Positions 1 to 8,475 of a stretch of 64,000 nt of DNA are shown here, one piece after another. The stretch lies in the NCBI GenBank assembly GCA_937877565.1, contig CALFJB010000056.1:1-64000 (forward strand), written 5' to 3'. The translations under genes were made by a program, and so were the position numbers. A model generated the notes under the pieces. The model ran no database searches. It had not been told where the DNA came from and saw only the letters and a list, made by a program, of their open reading frames with translations. How positions within the stretch are numbered: position 1 is the first letter of the stretch; each line of letters opens with the position of its first letter. This DNA comes from an uncultured Selenomonadales bacterium. GTDB lineage: Bacteria > Bacillota > Negativicutes > Selenomonadales > Selenomonadaceae.

Positions 1-262
1 CGGTCACGGATGCGCGGTCGCGTAGCGAGCGTGCTCTTTAGTAAACCGCCGCCGCAGGTTGATTCAAGGATAGAATCATAATCGCCAGTTTTCTTTCTTT
101 GCTAAGCGTTTCTTTCTTGCGCGGTTGCGCAGCAAGCGTGCTCTTTAGTCAAGTGCCAAAAGAAAGAAATGCTGTATTAGAATAAAAATTAAGAATTTAC
201 CAACAGAACCCAATAATAAAAAGCGTCCTACTTTGAATGTCTCATTAAAAATTTTTATATTA
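1..262. repeat. Repeat-rich gene-free region after mrdA
   Basis: No gene is visible here. A roughly 32-bp segment near 12-43 recurs at 119-150 (GCGCGGTYGCG..., ending GTGCTCTTTAGT) with few differences. A second motif, TGATTCAAGGATAGAATCA (inverted arms around AGGAT) followed by TTTCTTTCTTTGC, is repeated at 8,300-8,370. The stretch looks like layered intergenic repeat elements, not a coding remnant. Function unknown. Confidence 0.6.
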
Positions 263-294
263 ATAAAAAAAACGGCAGTCAAGAACGACCGCCG
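263..294 (-). terminator. Intrinsic terminator of the mreBCD-mrdA operon
   Basis: On the minus strand CGGCGGTC and GACTGCCG form an 8-bp stem (one G-U pair) around a 6-nt loop, followed directly by a run of eight T. It lies about 50 bp beyond the mrdA stop codon, as expected for the end of this operon. Confidence 0.8.
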
Positions 295-343
295 CCGCTT
301 TAAGAAATGCCGTATTAAAAATAAAAAGAATGCCTCACTAACT

Positions 344-2143
344 TTAAAAAGGTCCGCGCTTATTCATAATCTCAAACGCCGCCTCTAAAATTTTCCTGCC
401 AATAGGTACTGCAGATTGTGAACCGAAGCCGCCTTGCTCCACGACAACCGCCACACTTACGCAGGGATTATCAAATGGCGCGTATGCTACAAACCAACCG
501 TGATCTCTGCCTTGAGAATTTTCAGCCGTTCCCGTTTTTCCGGCGATTGGATATGGAAAACCTCTGAAACTGCTTGCCGCCGTTCCCGTTACTGTAACTT
601 CACGCAAGCCATTTTGTACAATCCGAATAACTTCCATACTTACGCCTTGTTCGGTTAAATCGCTCAACAATTCCGGTTGAAAATCTCTAATCAATTCGCC
701 GTCCTGCGTAACCATTTGCTTTACAAGATGAGGTTTAAATCTTTTGCCGTTCGCCGCAATTTCGCCCGTAAACATTGCATCTTGCAACGGCGTTACCAAA
801 TTAAAACCTTGTCCTATCGCCGCGTCAAATGTTTCTGACAAATACCACTCTTCGCCGTAAACGTCCATTTTGTATTCTGAATAATCGGCAATTCCAGGCG
901 ATTCATACGGTAAATCAATTCCCGTTTCCTTGCCAAGTCCAAACATTTGAGCATACTTTTCCAGCCTGTCAATTCCAAGCCGGTTGCCCATTTCATAAAA
1001 ATAAACGTTATCAGAATGTGCCAACGCGTTATGAAAATCCAGCCAACCTAACGCCTCACCGCTTGCATTGCCTTTCGGTATTAACCAATGGTAACCGCTG
1101 TCAAAAATTTGCTCCTCCGGCGTAACAACACCGGACGCAAGCGCGGCAGTTCCCGTTACAATTTTAAAAGTCGAGCCGGGCGGATATTCGCCGGTTATCG
1201 TCTTGTTGTCCATTGGATGATACGGGTTGTTGTTAATCGCCGCCCAATCTTTGCTTGAAATACCGTGAGCAAATAAATTCGGGTCGAAGGCAGGGCGTGA
1301 AACCATTGCCAACACTTCGCCATTTTGAGGATTTAAAACAACTGCCGCCGCCGCGTTCGCTCCAATTTCTTTTAAAATCGTATCAACTGCATTTTCAGCC
1401 GCAACTTGTAAATCCCTGTCAATCGTCAAAATTAAATCGTAACCGGGCGTAGGTTCTTTCTTGCCTAAAATTTGAACAGGTTTACCCGCCACGTCAACTT
1501 CAACTTGTTCGCCGCCATTGACGCCGCGTAATTCTTTATCATAAACTCTTTCAAGTCCAAACTTGCCGACAATATCGCCGGATTTATAACCTTGAGCTTT
1601 TTTAGTTTCAAGTTCATAGTCCGAAATTTCGCTGACGTAGCCGAAAGTATGTGCGCCCTCCTGCTTTAAAATGTAATTTCGAACCGGCTGCACTTCGATA
1701 ATCACGCCGCGATAATCGTTTTTTTGTTCCTCAATAATCGAAATTATATCTTGCGTTACGTCCTGTTTAATTTTTATCGGGTCAAAACTGTAATGAATAT
1801 CAATCCTGCGCTGAATTTCTTCAACAGGAACATTTAACAATCTTGAAACGCGCTGAATAACTTCCGGCGAAATTGGCTCTGTAAGCGGCAGTAACGAAAC
1901 TGTAAAACCTGGACGATTTGTAACCAAAAGTTGCTTGTTCCTGTCGTAAAAAGTACCGCGCGGCGCAATAGTCGGAATAATTCTGATTCTGTTACCTTCG
2001 GCAAGGCGGGCATAATATTCGCCGTCATAAAATTGCATGTAACCAACACGCGCAATTAAAATCAAAATAACAAGCGTCATCAGCACACTTAGAAAAGTTA
2101 GCCGCCCAAGATATTCATCTTCTTTTTTTGTAGTGTCAATCAT
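344..2143 (-). CDS. mrdA: Penicillin-binding protein 2 (elongasome transpeptidase)
   Basis: Class B penicillin-binding protein that cross-links peptidoglycan during side-wall growth, anchored in the inner membrane. One membrane segment lies near residues 15-35, then a dimerisation region and the transpeptidase domain. The catalytic motifs are visible: STFK near residue 324, SDN near 377 and KTG near 536. I chose the ATG at 2143 because AGGAG lies five bases upstream; a start at 2209 would overlap mreD. Last gene of mreB-mreC-mreD-mrdA. The usual partner rodA is not adjacent. About 599 residues, normal for the family. Confidence 0.93.
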   Translation of the reverse strand: MIDTTKKEDEYLGRLTFLSVLMTLVILILIARVGYMQFYDGEYYARLAEGNRIRIIPTIAPRGTFYDRNKQLLVTNRPGFTVSLLPLTEPISPEVIQRVSRLLNVPVEEIQRRIDIHYSFDPIKIKQDVTQDIISIIEEQKNDYRGVIIEVQPVRNYILKQEGAHTFGYVSEISDYELETKKAQGYKSGDIVGKFGLERVYDKELRGVNGGEQVEVDVAGKPVQILGKKEPTPGYDLILTIDRDLQVAAENAVDTILKEIGANAAAAVVLNPQNGEVLAMVSRPAFDPNLFAHGISSKDWAAINNNPYHPMDNKTITGEYPPGSTFKIVTGTAALASGVVTPEEQIFDSGYHWLIPKGNASGEALGWLDFHNALAHSDNVYFYEMGNRLGIDRLEKYAQMFGLGKETGIDLPYESPGIADYSEYKMDVYGEEWYLSETFDAAIGQGFNLVTPLQDAMFTGEIAANGKRFKPHLVKQMVTQDGELIRDFQPELLSDLTEQGVSMEVIRIVQNGLREVTVTGTAASSFRGFPYPIAGKTGTAENSQGRDHGWFVAYAPFDNPCVSVAVVVEQGGFGSQSAVPIGRKILEAAFEIMNKRGPF

Positions 2144-2151
2144 AGAAACTC

Positions 2152-2652
2152 CTAGCCGCGCCGCTTTATAAATTTGTAGAAGTCGTAGGCTATTTTGTGA
2201 ATCAGCCACGAAAACGCCACTTGATAAAAAATCAGCGGTTGCAAAATGTTTTGCACGCTGTAAAGAAAATTAATTTTATATCCAATCAGCGAAATTAAAA
2301 AGTTCATAATAAAAAAATGTATGGCGGCGGCAAGCGGCGCACTCAATATTGGAAAAAGTAATTGCTCCTTGAAAATTCTGTCAGAAAATTTGCCGAAAAA
2401 CCAGCCAATTATCATATAACTAAAAATCGCACAGCCAAAGTAACTGCCGGATGTAATATCTTGCAAAAATCCTGTCACAAGTCCCATTAAAATTCCGTGC
2501 TTGTAACCTTTCAAAAACGCGGTTGAAACTGTTAGCAGGAGCATTAAATTTGCGCTTACGCCGTTAAATCCAATGAACGGCAATAGCGAAGTTTGCACGG
2601 CGTACATTAAAATAATTAAAATCGCCCACGAAAAAATTACGTTCAACTTCAA
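2152..2652 (-). CDS. mreD: Rod-shape determining protein MreD
   Basis: Small integral membrane protein of the elongasome that links MreB and MreC to the wall-synthesis enzymes. The 166-residue sequence is almost all hydrophobic, with about five predicted membrane segments, and carries the GFLQDITSGS-type loop seen in MreD. Its start overlaps the mreC stop by four bases (ATGA), so translation is probably coupled. Primary sequence is poorly conserved in this family, so the call rests on size, hydropathy and position between mreC and mrdA. Confidence 0.88.
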   Translation of the reverse strand: MKLNVIFSWAILIILMYAVQTSLLPFIGFNGVSANLMLLLTVSTAFLKGYKHGILMGLVTGFLQDITSGSYFGCAIFSYMIIGWFFGKFSDRIFKEQLLFPILSAPLAAAIHFFIMNFLISLIGYKINFLYSVQNILQPLIFYQVAFSWLIHKIAYDFYKFIKRRG

Positions 2653-3683
2653 TTAGCCGTACCTCCGACGGACTGCCGCGCCTGTTCAAGTTGCTTTTCC
2701 TGCGCCTGTTTAACTCTGTCATGAACTTCCTTTTGAACTTGCTTTGAGTACTCAAGCTGCTTGGCGGCGTCTTCAGAATTTGGATCAGTATTTTCAGATT
2801 GAATAATTGGCGGCAACGGTTCCGGCGGAGCTTCGCGGGAATTTACTATAATTGCCACGTCTTCCAACTTTTCAAAATTAACCGTCGTTGCAACTATACC
2901 ATGCTTTAACAAGCCGCCTTCGTCGTTGTGAATTTCCTTAATTTTACCGATAACAATACCTTTAGGGTACACGCCGCCGAATCCTGAAGTAACAATCATA
3001 TCGCCTTCTTTAACGTCAGCGTCTTTTGGAATGTTCAACATTTTTGGCGCGTGCGGATTGTTAATATCGCCTTCGACAATTCCAGCAACGCGGGATTCAG
3101 GACGCTGTATCAAAGTACCGACCGACGAACGCGGATCTAAAATCAGCTGAACTTTTGAAGTATTCAAGCCCGCTTCCAAAACGTGTCCAACTAAGCCCAA
3201 TTCGGTAACTACCGCCATATTGTCCGCCACGCCGTCCAAAATTCCGCGATTTATCAATACAACGCTTGACCACGTTGCAGATTCACGCCCAATAATGCTT
3301 GCTGCAACCAAGTCAAATTGCGTGGCGTTTTGTTTATAGCCTAAAAGTGCACGCAGTCTTTGATTTTCAGAAATTGCTTCAGAGGCGTTGAGATTCTGCG
3401 AACGCAAATTTTTTACTTCTTCGCGCAGATTTTCCAGCTCAACTTGCATATTTTGAACTTCTTCAACGCTGTCTTTTAAATCAGAAACGCCCACGCCCAA
3501 TGACGAAAAACCTTTTTGAAAGGGCGAAAGAAACGCCATTGCGGTTTTACCGGCGGCGGGTACTTGTGTATTAGTTTTTGCAACAATAAAAATCGAACAA
3601 AACACAAACGCAAGTATAAAAATAATTGCGGCGGTTTTGTTTTGATTCTGATTCTTTTCTTTACGACTGCGCGGAGTATTCAT
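2649..3683 (-). CDS. mreC: Cell shape-determining protein MreC
   Basis: Bitopic periplasmic scaffold of the elongasome. One N-terminal membrane segment (about residues 15-35) is followed by a coiled coil (about 60-110) and the beta-rich MreC core, including the typical GLVGHV and DPRSSVGT stretches. The C-terminus is an unusual Pro/Glu/Gln-rich tail of about 60 residues that could form another helix. Its ATG shares one base with the mreB stop codon (TAATG), which indicates tight coupling within the operon. Confidence 0.93.
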   Translation of the reverse strand: MNTPRSRKEKNQNQNKTAAIIFILAFVFCSIFIVAKTNTQVPAAGKTAMAFLSPFQKGFSSLGVGVSDLKDSVEEVQNMQVELENLREEVKNLRSQNLNASEAISENQRLRALLGYKQNATQFDLVAASIIGRESATWSSVVLINRGILDGVADNMAVVTELGLVGHVLEAGLNTSKVQLILDPRSSVGTLIQRPESRVAGIVEGDINNPHAPKMLNIPKDADVKEGDMIVTSGFGGVYPKGIVIGKIKEIHNDEGGLLKHGIVATTVNFEKLEDVAIIVNSREAPPEPLPPIIQSENTDPNSEDAAKQLEYSKQVQKEVHDRVKQAQEKQLEQARQSVGGTAN

Positions 3684-4720
3684 TATTTCGCTTTCTTTTG
3701 AACCATAACAACGCGCTTAAGCAAATTTAAATCTTCGAGTGAACGCCCTGTACCTTCGCCAACGCAACTTAAAGGATCGTCGGCAATAATTACCGGCATT
3801 CCGGTTTCTTTTGAAATAAGCGTGTCGATATTTGCCAAAAGTGCGCCGCCGCCCGTCATCATAATTCCGTGATCCATAATATCTGCGGCAAGTTCCGGCG
3901 GCGTTTTTTCAAGCGTAGTTTTCACGGCGTCAACAATTTTGCTGATAGGGTCTGTAAGCGCGTCTTTTATTTCGGTTGCTTTAATTGTAATATTTTTAGG
4001 CAAGCCTGTAACTAAATCACGCCCGCGAATTTCCATTTCTTTTTCTGTTTTCGGCGTAATCATTGCGGAACCAATTTTAATTTTAATTTCTTCGGCAGTA
4101 CGTTCGCCAATCATCAAATTATAATTTCTTTTAATATATTGAACAATCGACGCATCTAACTCGTCGCCGCCAATACGAATTGAAAGGCTTGTGACAATTC
4201 CGCCCAAAGAAATTACCGCAATTTCAGTTGTACCGCCGCCAATATCGACAACCATATTACCGGTTGCCTCTTCGACGGGTAAACCTGCGCCAATAGCCGC
4301 CGCCATTGGTTCTTCAATCAGATAAGCTTCACGCGCTCCCGCCTGTTGCGCCGCGTCTATAACTGCGCGTTTTTCAACTTCGGTAACGCCGGAAGGTACG
4401 CCAACTACAACGCGCGGGCGTACAAAATTAGTGCGGCTGTTCATGGCTTTTCTTATAAAATATTTCAGCATACTTTGCGTAACGTCAAAATCTGCAATAA
4501 CTCCATCTTTCATTGGGCGAATCGCAACAATATTTCCAGGTGTGCGCCCTATCATTTTTTTAGCTTCATCACCGACTGCCAATACATCGCCGGTATCTCT
4601 TTCTATAGCAACGACTGAAGGTTCGCGCAGGACAATTCCTTTACCCTTAACATGAACAAGCGTATTAGCCGTGCCTAAATCTATGCCCATGTCGCGAGAG
4701 CCGCCAAATAATCCAAACAT
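3683..4720 (-). CDS. mreB: Rod-shape determining protein MreB (actin homologue)
   Basis: Actin-like ATPase that forms membrane-bound filaments and guides the side-wall synthesis machinery. The actin-fold signatures are clear: [11 protein letters not shown] phosphate-1 loop at the N-terminus, [11 protein letters not shown] phosphate-2 loop near residue 160 and a late MTGGGALL adenosine motif. At 345 residues it has family length. First gene of the operon; GGGAG lies ten bases before the ATG and a strong promoter lies 47-75 bases upstream. Confidence 0.97.
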   Translation of the reverse strand: MFGLFGGSRDMGIDLGTANTLVHVKGKGIVLREPSVVAIERDTGDVLAVGDEAKKMIGRTPGNIVAIRPMKDGVIADFDVTQSMLKYFIRKAMNSRTNFVRPRVVVGVPSGVTEVEKRAVIDAAQQAGAREAYLIEEPMAAAIGAGLPVEEATGNMVVDIGGGTTEIAVISLGGIVTSLSIRIGGDELDASIVQYIKRNYNLMIGERTAEEIKIKIGSAMITPKTEKEMEIRGRDLVTGLPKNITIKATEIKDALTDPISKIVDAVKTTLEKTPPELAADIMDHGIMMTGGGALLANIDTLISKETGMPVIIADDPLSCVGEGTGRSLEDLNLLKRVVMVQKKAK

Positions 4721-4766
4721 TAAGTAATTACTCCCTTCGTGTGAAAAAAGCCAATACGGCTAAAAT

Positions 4767-4795
4767 ATTTTAACAGTATTTATAAATCTTTGCAA
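4767..4795 (-). promoter_or_regulatory. Sigma70-type promoter for mreB operon
   Basis: Reading leftward, TTGCAA (4790-4795), a 17-bp spacer and TAAAAT (4767-4772) form a good vegetative promoter about 47 bp before the mreB start. Confidence 0.7.
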
Positions 4796-4861
4796 CAATT
4801 TTTGTTTTTTTCAGTGTCAGCTGTAGGCTTTTATGTATATTTTTAATTTTTAGTTTTATTT

Positions 4862-5212
4862 TTATATGTACTTTTCTTTTCCGAAGCAAAAAGAAAAGTA
4901 CCAAAAGAAAGTGCTTTCTCGCCCGTCCGCCGCTAAGGCGTAGCACGCTCCTAGTATGTGTGCCGCCAGAGGCGGCGCGTAGTTTACCGCACGCGCCATC
5001 GTTACCGTTATCAGCGGCACAGGACGGGCGGTTTTTCATTCATCTTTCAATTTTTTCGGTGGCACGTAGTTTACCGCACGCGCCATCGTTACTGTTATCA
5101 GCGGCACAGGACGGGCGGTTTTTTCATTCATCTTTCAATTTTTTCGGTGGCACGTAGTTTACCGCACGCTCAATCTTTACTTTTTGCGGCGACACAGGAC
5201 AGGCTTTTTTTA
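4862..5212. repeat. Composite hairpin element with 87-88 bp tandem repeats
   Basis: Gene-free stretch between mreB and tRNA-Arg. It begins with a hairpin (GTACTTTTCTTTT pairing with AAAAGAAAAGTAC), then CGCCCGTCCGCCGCT, which nearly pairs with AGCGGCACAGGACGGGCG downstream. The segment starting CGTAGTTTACCGCACGC occurs at 4978, 5065 and 5153, a period of 87-88 bp over nearly three units, each ending in GGACGGGCGG plus a T run. A single copy of the same element lies at 11,465-11,672. Open frames through it are repeat translations, not genes. Confidence 0.75.
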
Positions 5213-5249
5213 TTCCTAAAACCTAACCGCTAATACCTAATACCTAAAT

Positions 5250-5278
5250 TTGACATTGCAAAGAATTTCCATTACAAT
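5250..5278 (+). promoter_or_regulatory. Strong promoter for tRNA-Arg
   Basis: TTGACA (5250-5255), 17-bp spacer, TACAAT (5273-5278). The expected start site falls roughly ten bases before the tRNA gene. Confidence 0.8.
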
Positions 5279-5295
5279 ACAAAATTGTTTGAAAC

Positions 5296-5370
5296 GCGCT
5301 CGTAGTCCAGTGGATAGGACGTTAGCCTCCGGAGCTGAAGGCGGCAGTTCGATTCTGCCCGAGCGCACCA
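5296..5370 (+). tRNA. tRNA-Arg (anticodon CCG)
   Basis: A full cloverleaf can be folded by eye: acceptor stem GCGCTCG with CGAGCGC, D stem GTCC/GGAC, anticodon stem TTAGC/GCTGA with loop CTCCGGA (anticodon CCG, reading CGG), and a TTCGATT T-loop. The discriminator is A and CCA is encoded (5368-5370). A strong promoter precedes it, and a T run, a parS site and a hairpin terminator follow. Confidence 0.96.
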
Positions 5371-5387
5371 TTTTTTTTTTGCAAATT

Positions 5388-5414
5388 TGTTTCACGTGAA
5401 ACATTCGTGAAACA
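5388..5414. promoter_or_regulatory. parS: parS centromere site (ParB binding) with extra half-site
   Basis: TGTTTCACGTGAAACA at 5388-5403 is a perfect 16-bp palindrome and matches the known bacterial parS consensus exactly. It is followed at once by a second half-site (CGTGAAACA, 5406-5414). parS sites load ParB/Spo0J near the replication origin. It sits in the short gap between tRNA-Arg and the NlpC/P60 gene. Confidence 0.92.
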
Positions 5415-5421
5415 TTGGAAA

Positions 5422-5453
5422 ACTCCCACCGTAAAGCGCGGCAGGAGTCTTTT
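5422..5453 (+). terminator. Terminator after tRNA-Arg
   Basis: ACTCCCACCG and CGGCAGGAGT form a 10-bp stem with two G-U pairs and a 7-nt loop, followed by CTTTTT on the plus strand. The reverse reading has a shorter T run, so it may also serve the leftward NlpC/P60 gene. Confidence 0.7.
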
Positions 5454-6220
5454 TAAATTGTGATTTTCTTACCGCCCAAAAATTTCGGTTTCCAATATTC
5501 GCTGTCCAGTGAATCTATACGAACGCCCTTGCTTGAGGAAGTATGCAAAAATTTTCCATCGCCAACGTAAAAGCCGCAATGTGACGCGCCCGGCAAATAT
5601 GTTGAGAAAAATACCAAGTCGCCTACTGAAAGTTGCGAAGTTTTTACTGCTTTACCAAGTAAATATTGTTCGTCCGCAAGACGCGGAATGTTAATCCCGT
5701 GCTGCTTGAAAACGTATTGCAAAAATCCCGAACAATCAAAGCCTGAAGGCGTCGTACCGCCAAAAACATATGGCACGCCCATAAATTTTTTGGCAAATGC
5801 AACAATTTCTTCCCCCTGCTTAGCGGTTATAAAAGTTTCGCCGTTCGATACAAATTTACTGTTGGCAGCGGCGGGAGTTTTTACATTGCTGATTTTCGCA
5901 GTCGGTTTTGTAATTTTTAAATCTGACAAACTGCGCCCTTTAACAGGTTTAGCTTTTTTCAACGCCCGCCACGTTGCATTTGTAACCACGCCGGTAACGG
6001 TTATTTTGTTATCGCGCTGAAAAGCTTCAACCGCCTTTTGCGTTTCTTCGCCAAATTCGCCGTCCAATTCCGTTATTTCGTAGCCAATTACATAAAGTTT
6101 TTTTTGCAAAGTCAAAACGTCCTTGCCGGTGTCATTTTTTGAAAGTGACGGCGAAGAAAAACCGGTTGATGAAAATAACGTCGCAAGCAGAACAATCACA
6201 AAAAAATTAATTTTTCGCAT
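5453..6220 (-). CDS. Secreted NlpC/P60 endopeptidase with peptidoglycan-binding domain
   Basis: Likely cell-wall hydrolase that cleaves stem peptides, exported to the periplasm. A signal peptide covers about residues 1-22. Next is a PG_binding_1 repeat (about 28-88), a Pro/Lys-rich linker, and an NlpC/P60 domain from about 135. The catalytic Cys163 (in DCSG), His214 (in HCGFYVG) and His226 form the expected triad. It starts 18 bp after mupG with GGGGG before the ATG, so it is probably the last gene of a murQ-mupG-nlpC murein-recycling operon. Confidence 0.9.
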   Translation of the reverse strand: MRKINFFVIVLLATLFSSTGFSSPSLSKNDTGKDVLTLQKKLYVIGYEITELDGEFGEETQKAVEAFQRDNKITVTGVVTNATWRALKKAKPVKGRSLSDLKITKPTAKISNVKTPAAANSKFVSNGETFITAKQGEEIVAFAKKFMGVPYVFGGTTPSGFDCSGFLQYVFKQHGINIPRLADEQYLLGKAVKTSQLSVGDLVFFSTYLPGASHCGFYVGDGKFLHTSSSKGVRIDSLDSEYWKPKFLGGKKITI

Positions 6221-6238
6221 TGCGACGCCCCCAATATT

Positions 6239-7288
6239 TCAAATAAATCTGAATGAAAATTTCTGATTAGGCTTGATATAACTTGTCAAAAAAATTTCTT
6301 CGTCGATAATTCGCGCCACAGTATTAACTCTTTCATCAGCGGGCAAAACGTCTTCAACAATTTGAATTTCGCCCGCGTATCGTCCAAAATTCCTGTTGTC
6401 AATCGTAATATCGCCAAAATTTCTTTCAGCAGATGAATTATCCGGCTCAATCGTGCCGCCAATTTCTTTTAGAAATTTTCGCCCTTCAACTGCGCGAATC
6501 ACAGATTTTGAAATATCAGGTCGCCGCGTAAAAGTATTTTTTAAAAGTTCACAAGTAGTATAATCGTCCGTCAAAAGTTTTGCTTGAATGATAACTTCAT
6601 TTTCACGGACGCTTGCAACGGCTACAACTTCTTCTTCAGTCGGCAAGCCGTCGCCAATAATAATAAAATCAGTACCAAGAGCCGCCAAATACCTTGCAGA
6701 TAAATCTGTAGAAAAATTTCTGCAGTCTTCCAAAGTCGGCAACCCGTCGAAAAGCGGCGCACGCCTTTTACCGTTTATACTGGGAACGAACGCGCCAACG
6801 CTAATTCCAAAATCGTGTAACATTTTGTTTTGATCAATAAAAAAATAAGTGTCCAATCCCGTAAGGACGTGGGGATAAAAATTGTGCAACGCGGAAATAT
6901 TTTCAAATTTCGCGTTGAGATTTAATAAAATTGTTAAAAATTCATTTGTAACGGTGGAGGCGTTGAGTTGAATTTTGCTGGTCTTGCTAAGCTCAACAAT
7001 TTCTTCAACTGAAAAGCCGTCATCCAGCCTCAACGTTAAGCCGCTGACGTTAAACTCTTCGATATTTCCGGGATTTACATCAAGTATAATTTCAAAATCA
7101 TTCGTGGCGGCGGCGGTTATAATTTCTGCAAAATCGTTAAAAAAATTGTCGCCGTCAGAATTGGATTCAGGAACTTGCGTAGACGTGAAAAGGCGTTTCA
7201 TTCCCAATTTCGCCGCAAATTTTATAAGTTCAATATTATCTTTTTGCTTGTAGCCCAAGCCGGCGTAAATCGATATTCCATTTTCCAT
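6239..7288 (-). CDS. mupG: MupG-type 6-phospho-N-acetylmuramidase (DUF871)
   Basis: Matches the DUF871/MupG family: an N-terminal TIM barrel beginning MENGISIYAGLG, with KRLFTS and LDVNPG strand ends, and a smaller C-terminal beta domain (about residues 240-349). In Gram-positive relatives MupG splits intracellular MurNAc-6P-GlcNAc during murein recycling. The gene lies downstream of murQ, whose product consumes the released MurNAc-6-phosphate, which strongly supports the role. A telomere-like repeat array and the ribosome-binding site separate it from murQ. Confidence 0.85.
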   Translation of the reverse strand: MENGISIYAGLGYKQKDNIELIKFAAKLGMKRLFTSTQVPESNSDGDNFFNDFAEIITAAATNDFEIILDVNPGNIEEFNVSGLTLRLDDGFSVEEIVELSKTSKIQLNASTVTNEFLTILLNLNAKFENISALHNFYPHVLTGLDTYFFIDQNKMLHDFGISVGAFVPSINGKRRAPLFDGLPTLEDCRNFSTDLSARYLAALGTDFIIIGDGLPTEEEVVAVASVRENEVIIQAKLLTDDYTTCELLKNTFTRRPDISKSVIRAVEGRKFLKEIGGTIEPDNSSAERNFGDITIDNRNFGRYAGEIQIVEDVLPADERVNTVARIIDEEIFLTSYIKPNQKFSFRFI

Positions 7289-7296
7289 TTTATCAC

Positions 7297-7375
7297 CTCC
7301 TTTTTTAGGTGTTAGGTATTAGCTGTTAGGTTTTAGGGAATTTATCTAAAACCTAGAACCTAAAACCTAGAATAG
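7297..7375. repeat. Telomere-like intercistronic array (inverted arms)
   Basis: Short degenerate units of the TTAGGTGTTAGG type on the left arm and CCTAAAACCTAGAA on the right arm face each other across a 10-base AT spacer, so the array can fold into a hairpin. It fills the gap between murQ and mupG, ending just before the mupG ribosome-binding site. Confidence 0.8.
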
Positions 7376-7386
7376 TTTTTATAAAT

Positions 7387-8217
7387 TTAAAAACTTTTTT
7401 CTATTAAAAAATCAATGGCAGTTTTAGCATGTCCGTCAAATTTATTAAGTGCGTCAATCGCCGCCGCCTCGTTACAACCTGTGGCGGCGATAACAATTCT
7501 TTTAGCGCGGTCGCGCAGTTTTTTATTCGTAGCTTTAACATCTACCATCAAATTGCCGTAAACCTTGCCGAGTTTAATCATTGCGCCGGTTGTCAGCATA
7601 TTTAAAATCATTTTAGTTGCAGTTCCGGCTTTCATACGCGTTGAACCGGTTATAACTTCCGCGCCGGTTACGGGCGTTATTTCAATGTCAACAACTTTTG
7701 CAAGCGCGGAATTTTCAACGCAGGAAACGCCAATACTAACTGCGCCAATTTGTTTTGCGTACTCAACGCCTGAAATTACATAAGGCGTCCTGCCGCTTGC
7801 CGCAATTCCAACTAAAACATCAGCCGCGCTGAAATTTTTTTCGCGCAGGTCTTCAATCGCCAAATTTTTATCATCTTCCGCACCTTCAACTGCGTTTGTG
7901 AGGGCGTAATTTCCACCGGCGATTATTCCTTGTACCAAAGTATTTTCAACGCCGAAAGTTGGCGGACATTCTGACGCGTCCAAAACGCCAAGCCTTCCGG
8001 AAGTTCCCGCGCCTATGTAAAAAAGACGTCCGCCACTTCCAATTTTTTCTGCGATTAAATCAACTGCGCTTGCAATTTGCGGCAAAACTTTTTCAACCGC
8101 CACTGCAACTTTTTTATCTTCGTCGTTGATGATTTTAACCATTTCCAGCGTTGAAACTTTATCAATATTCGCCGATGCTGCATTTCTTTTTTCGGTTGTC
8201 AAATTTGCAAAGTCCAT
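7387..8217 (-). CDS. murQ: N-acetylmuramic acid 6-phosphate etherase
   Basis: Cytoplasmic SIS-fold lyase that removes the lactyl ether from MurNAc-6P, giving GlcNAc-6P and D-lactate. Diagnostic stretches are present: [21 protein letters not shown] near residue 68, [12 protein letters not shown] near 138 and [12 protein letters not shown] near 190. At 276 residues it is slightly shorter than many MurQ proteins (about 300), mostly through a short N-terminus. It heads the murQ-mupG-NlpC/P60 operon. Confidence 0.95.
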   Translation of the reverse strand: MDFANLTTEKRNAASANIDKVSTLEMVKIINDEDKKVAVAVEKVLPQIASAVDLIAEKIGSGGRLFYIGAGTSGRLGVLDASECPPTFGVENTLVQGIIAGGNYALTNAVEGAEDDKNLAIEDLREKNFSAADVLVGIAASGRTPYVISGVEYAKQIGAVSIGVSCVENSALAKVVDIEITPVTGAEVITGSTRMKAGTATKMILNMLTTGAMIKLGKVYGNLMVDVKATNKKLRDRAKRIVIAATGCNEAAAIDALNKFDGHAKTAIDFLIEKSF

Positions 8218-8274
8218 TTCATTGCCTCTTGGAATTTAAATTTACAATTTTAAAGTATATAAGCTTTGAGGAAT

Positions 8275-8400
8275 TTCGGCGCGCAAGGACGCGCGCCGCC
8301 GAATGTTGATTCAAGGATTGAATCAATTCGGAAAGTTTTTCTTTCTTTGCAAGGCGTTTCTTTCTTTTTTCAAAATGAAAGAAATGCCGTTTTAAATATA
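8275..8400. repeat. Intergenic repeat related to the one at 50-180
   Basis: GCGCGCAAGGACGCGCGCCGCC is followed by a palindrome TTGATTCAAGGATTGAATCAA and then TTTCTTTCTTTGCAAGGCGTTTCTTTCTT and AAAGAAATGCCGT. The same order of blocks occurs at 50-180 with small changes. No gene is seen in the whole gap 8218-8475. Confidence 0.65.
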
Positions 8401-8475
8401 AAAGCTAAATTTTTAACAACGTTTTAGCAAATAATTATTTTGAAATTTTTAAGCAATTTTTTAATCGCTAAAATT

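Noticed and set aside
4958..5233. Two overlapping open frames with repeated YRTRHRYRYQRHRTGG-like residues
   Set aside because: They are translations of the 87-88 bp tandem repeat, lack a ribosome-binding site and resemble no protein.
5296..5370. tRNA-Arg as the attachment site of the prophage
   Set aside because: The prophage edge is more than 32 kb away and the tRNA 3' end is not repeated near 37,500 as far as I can see.
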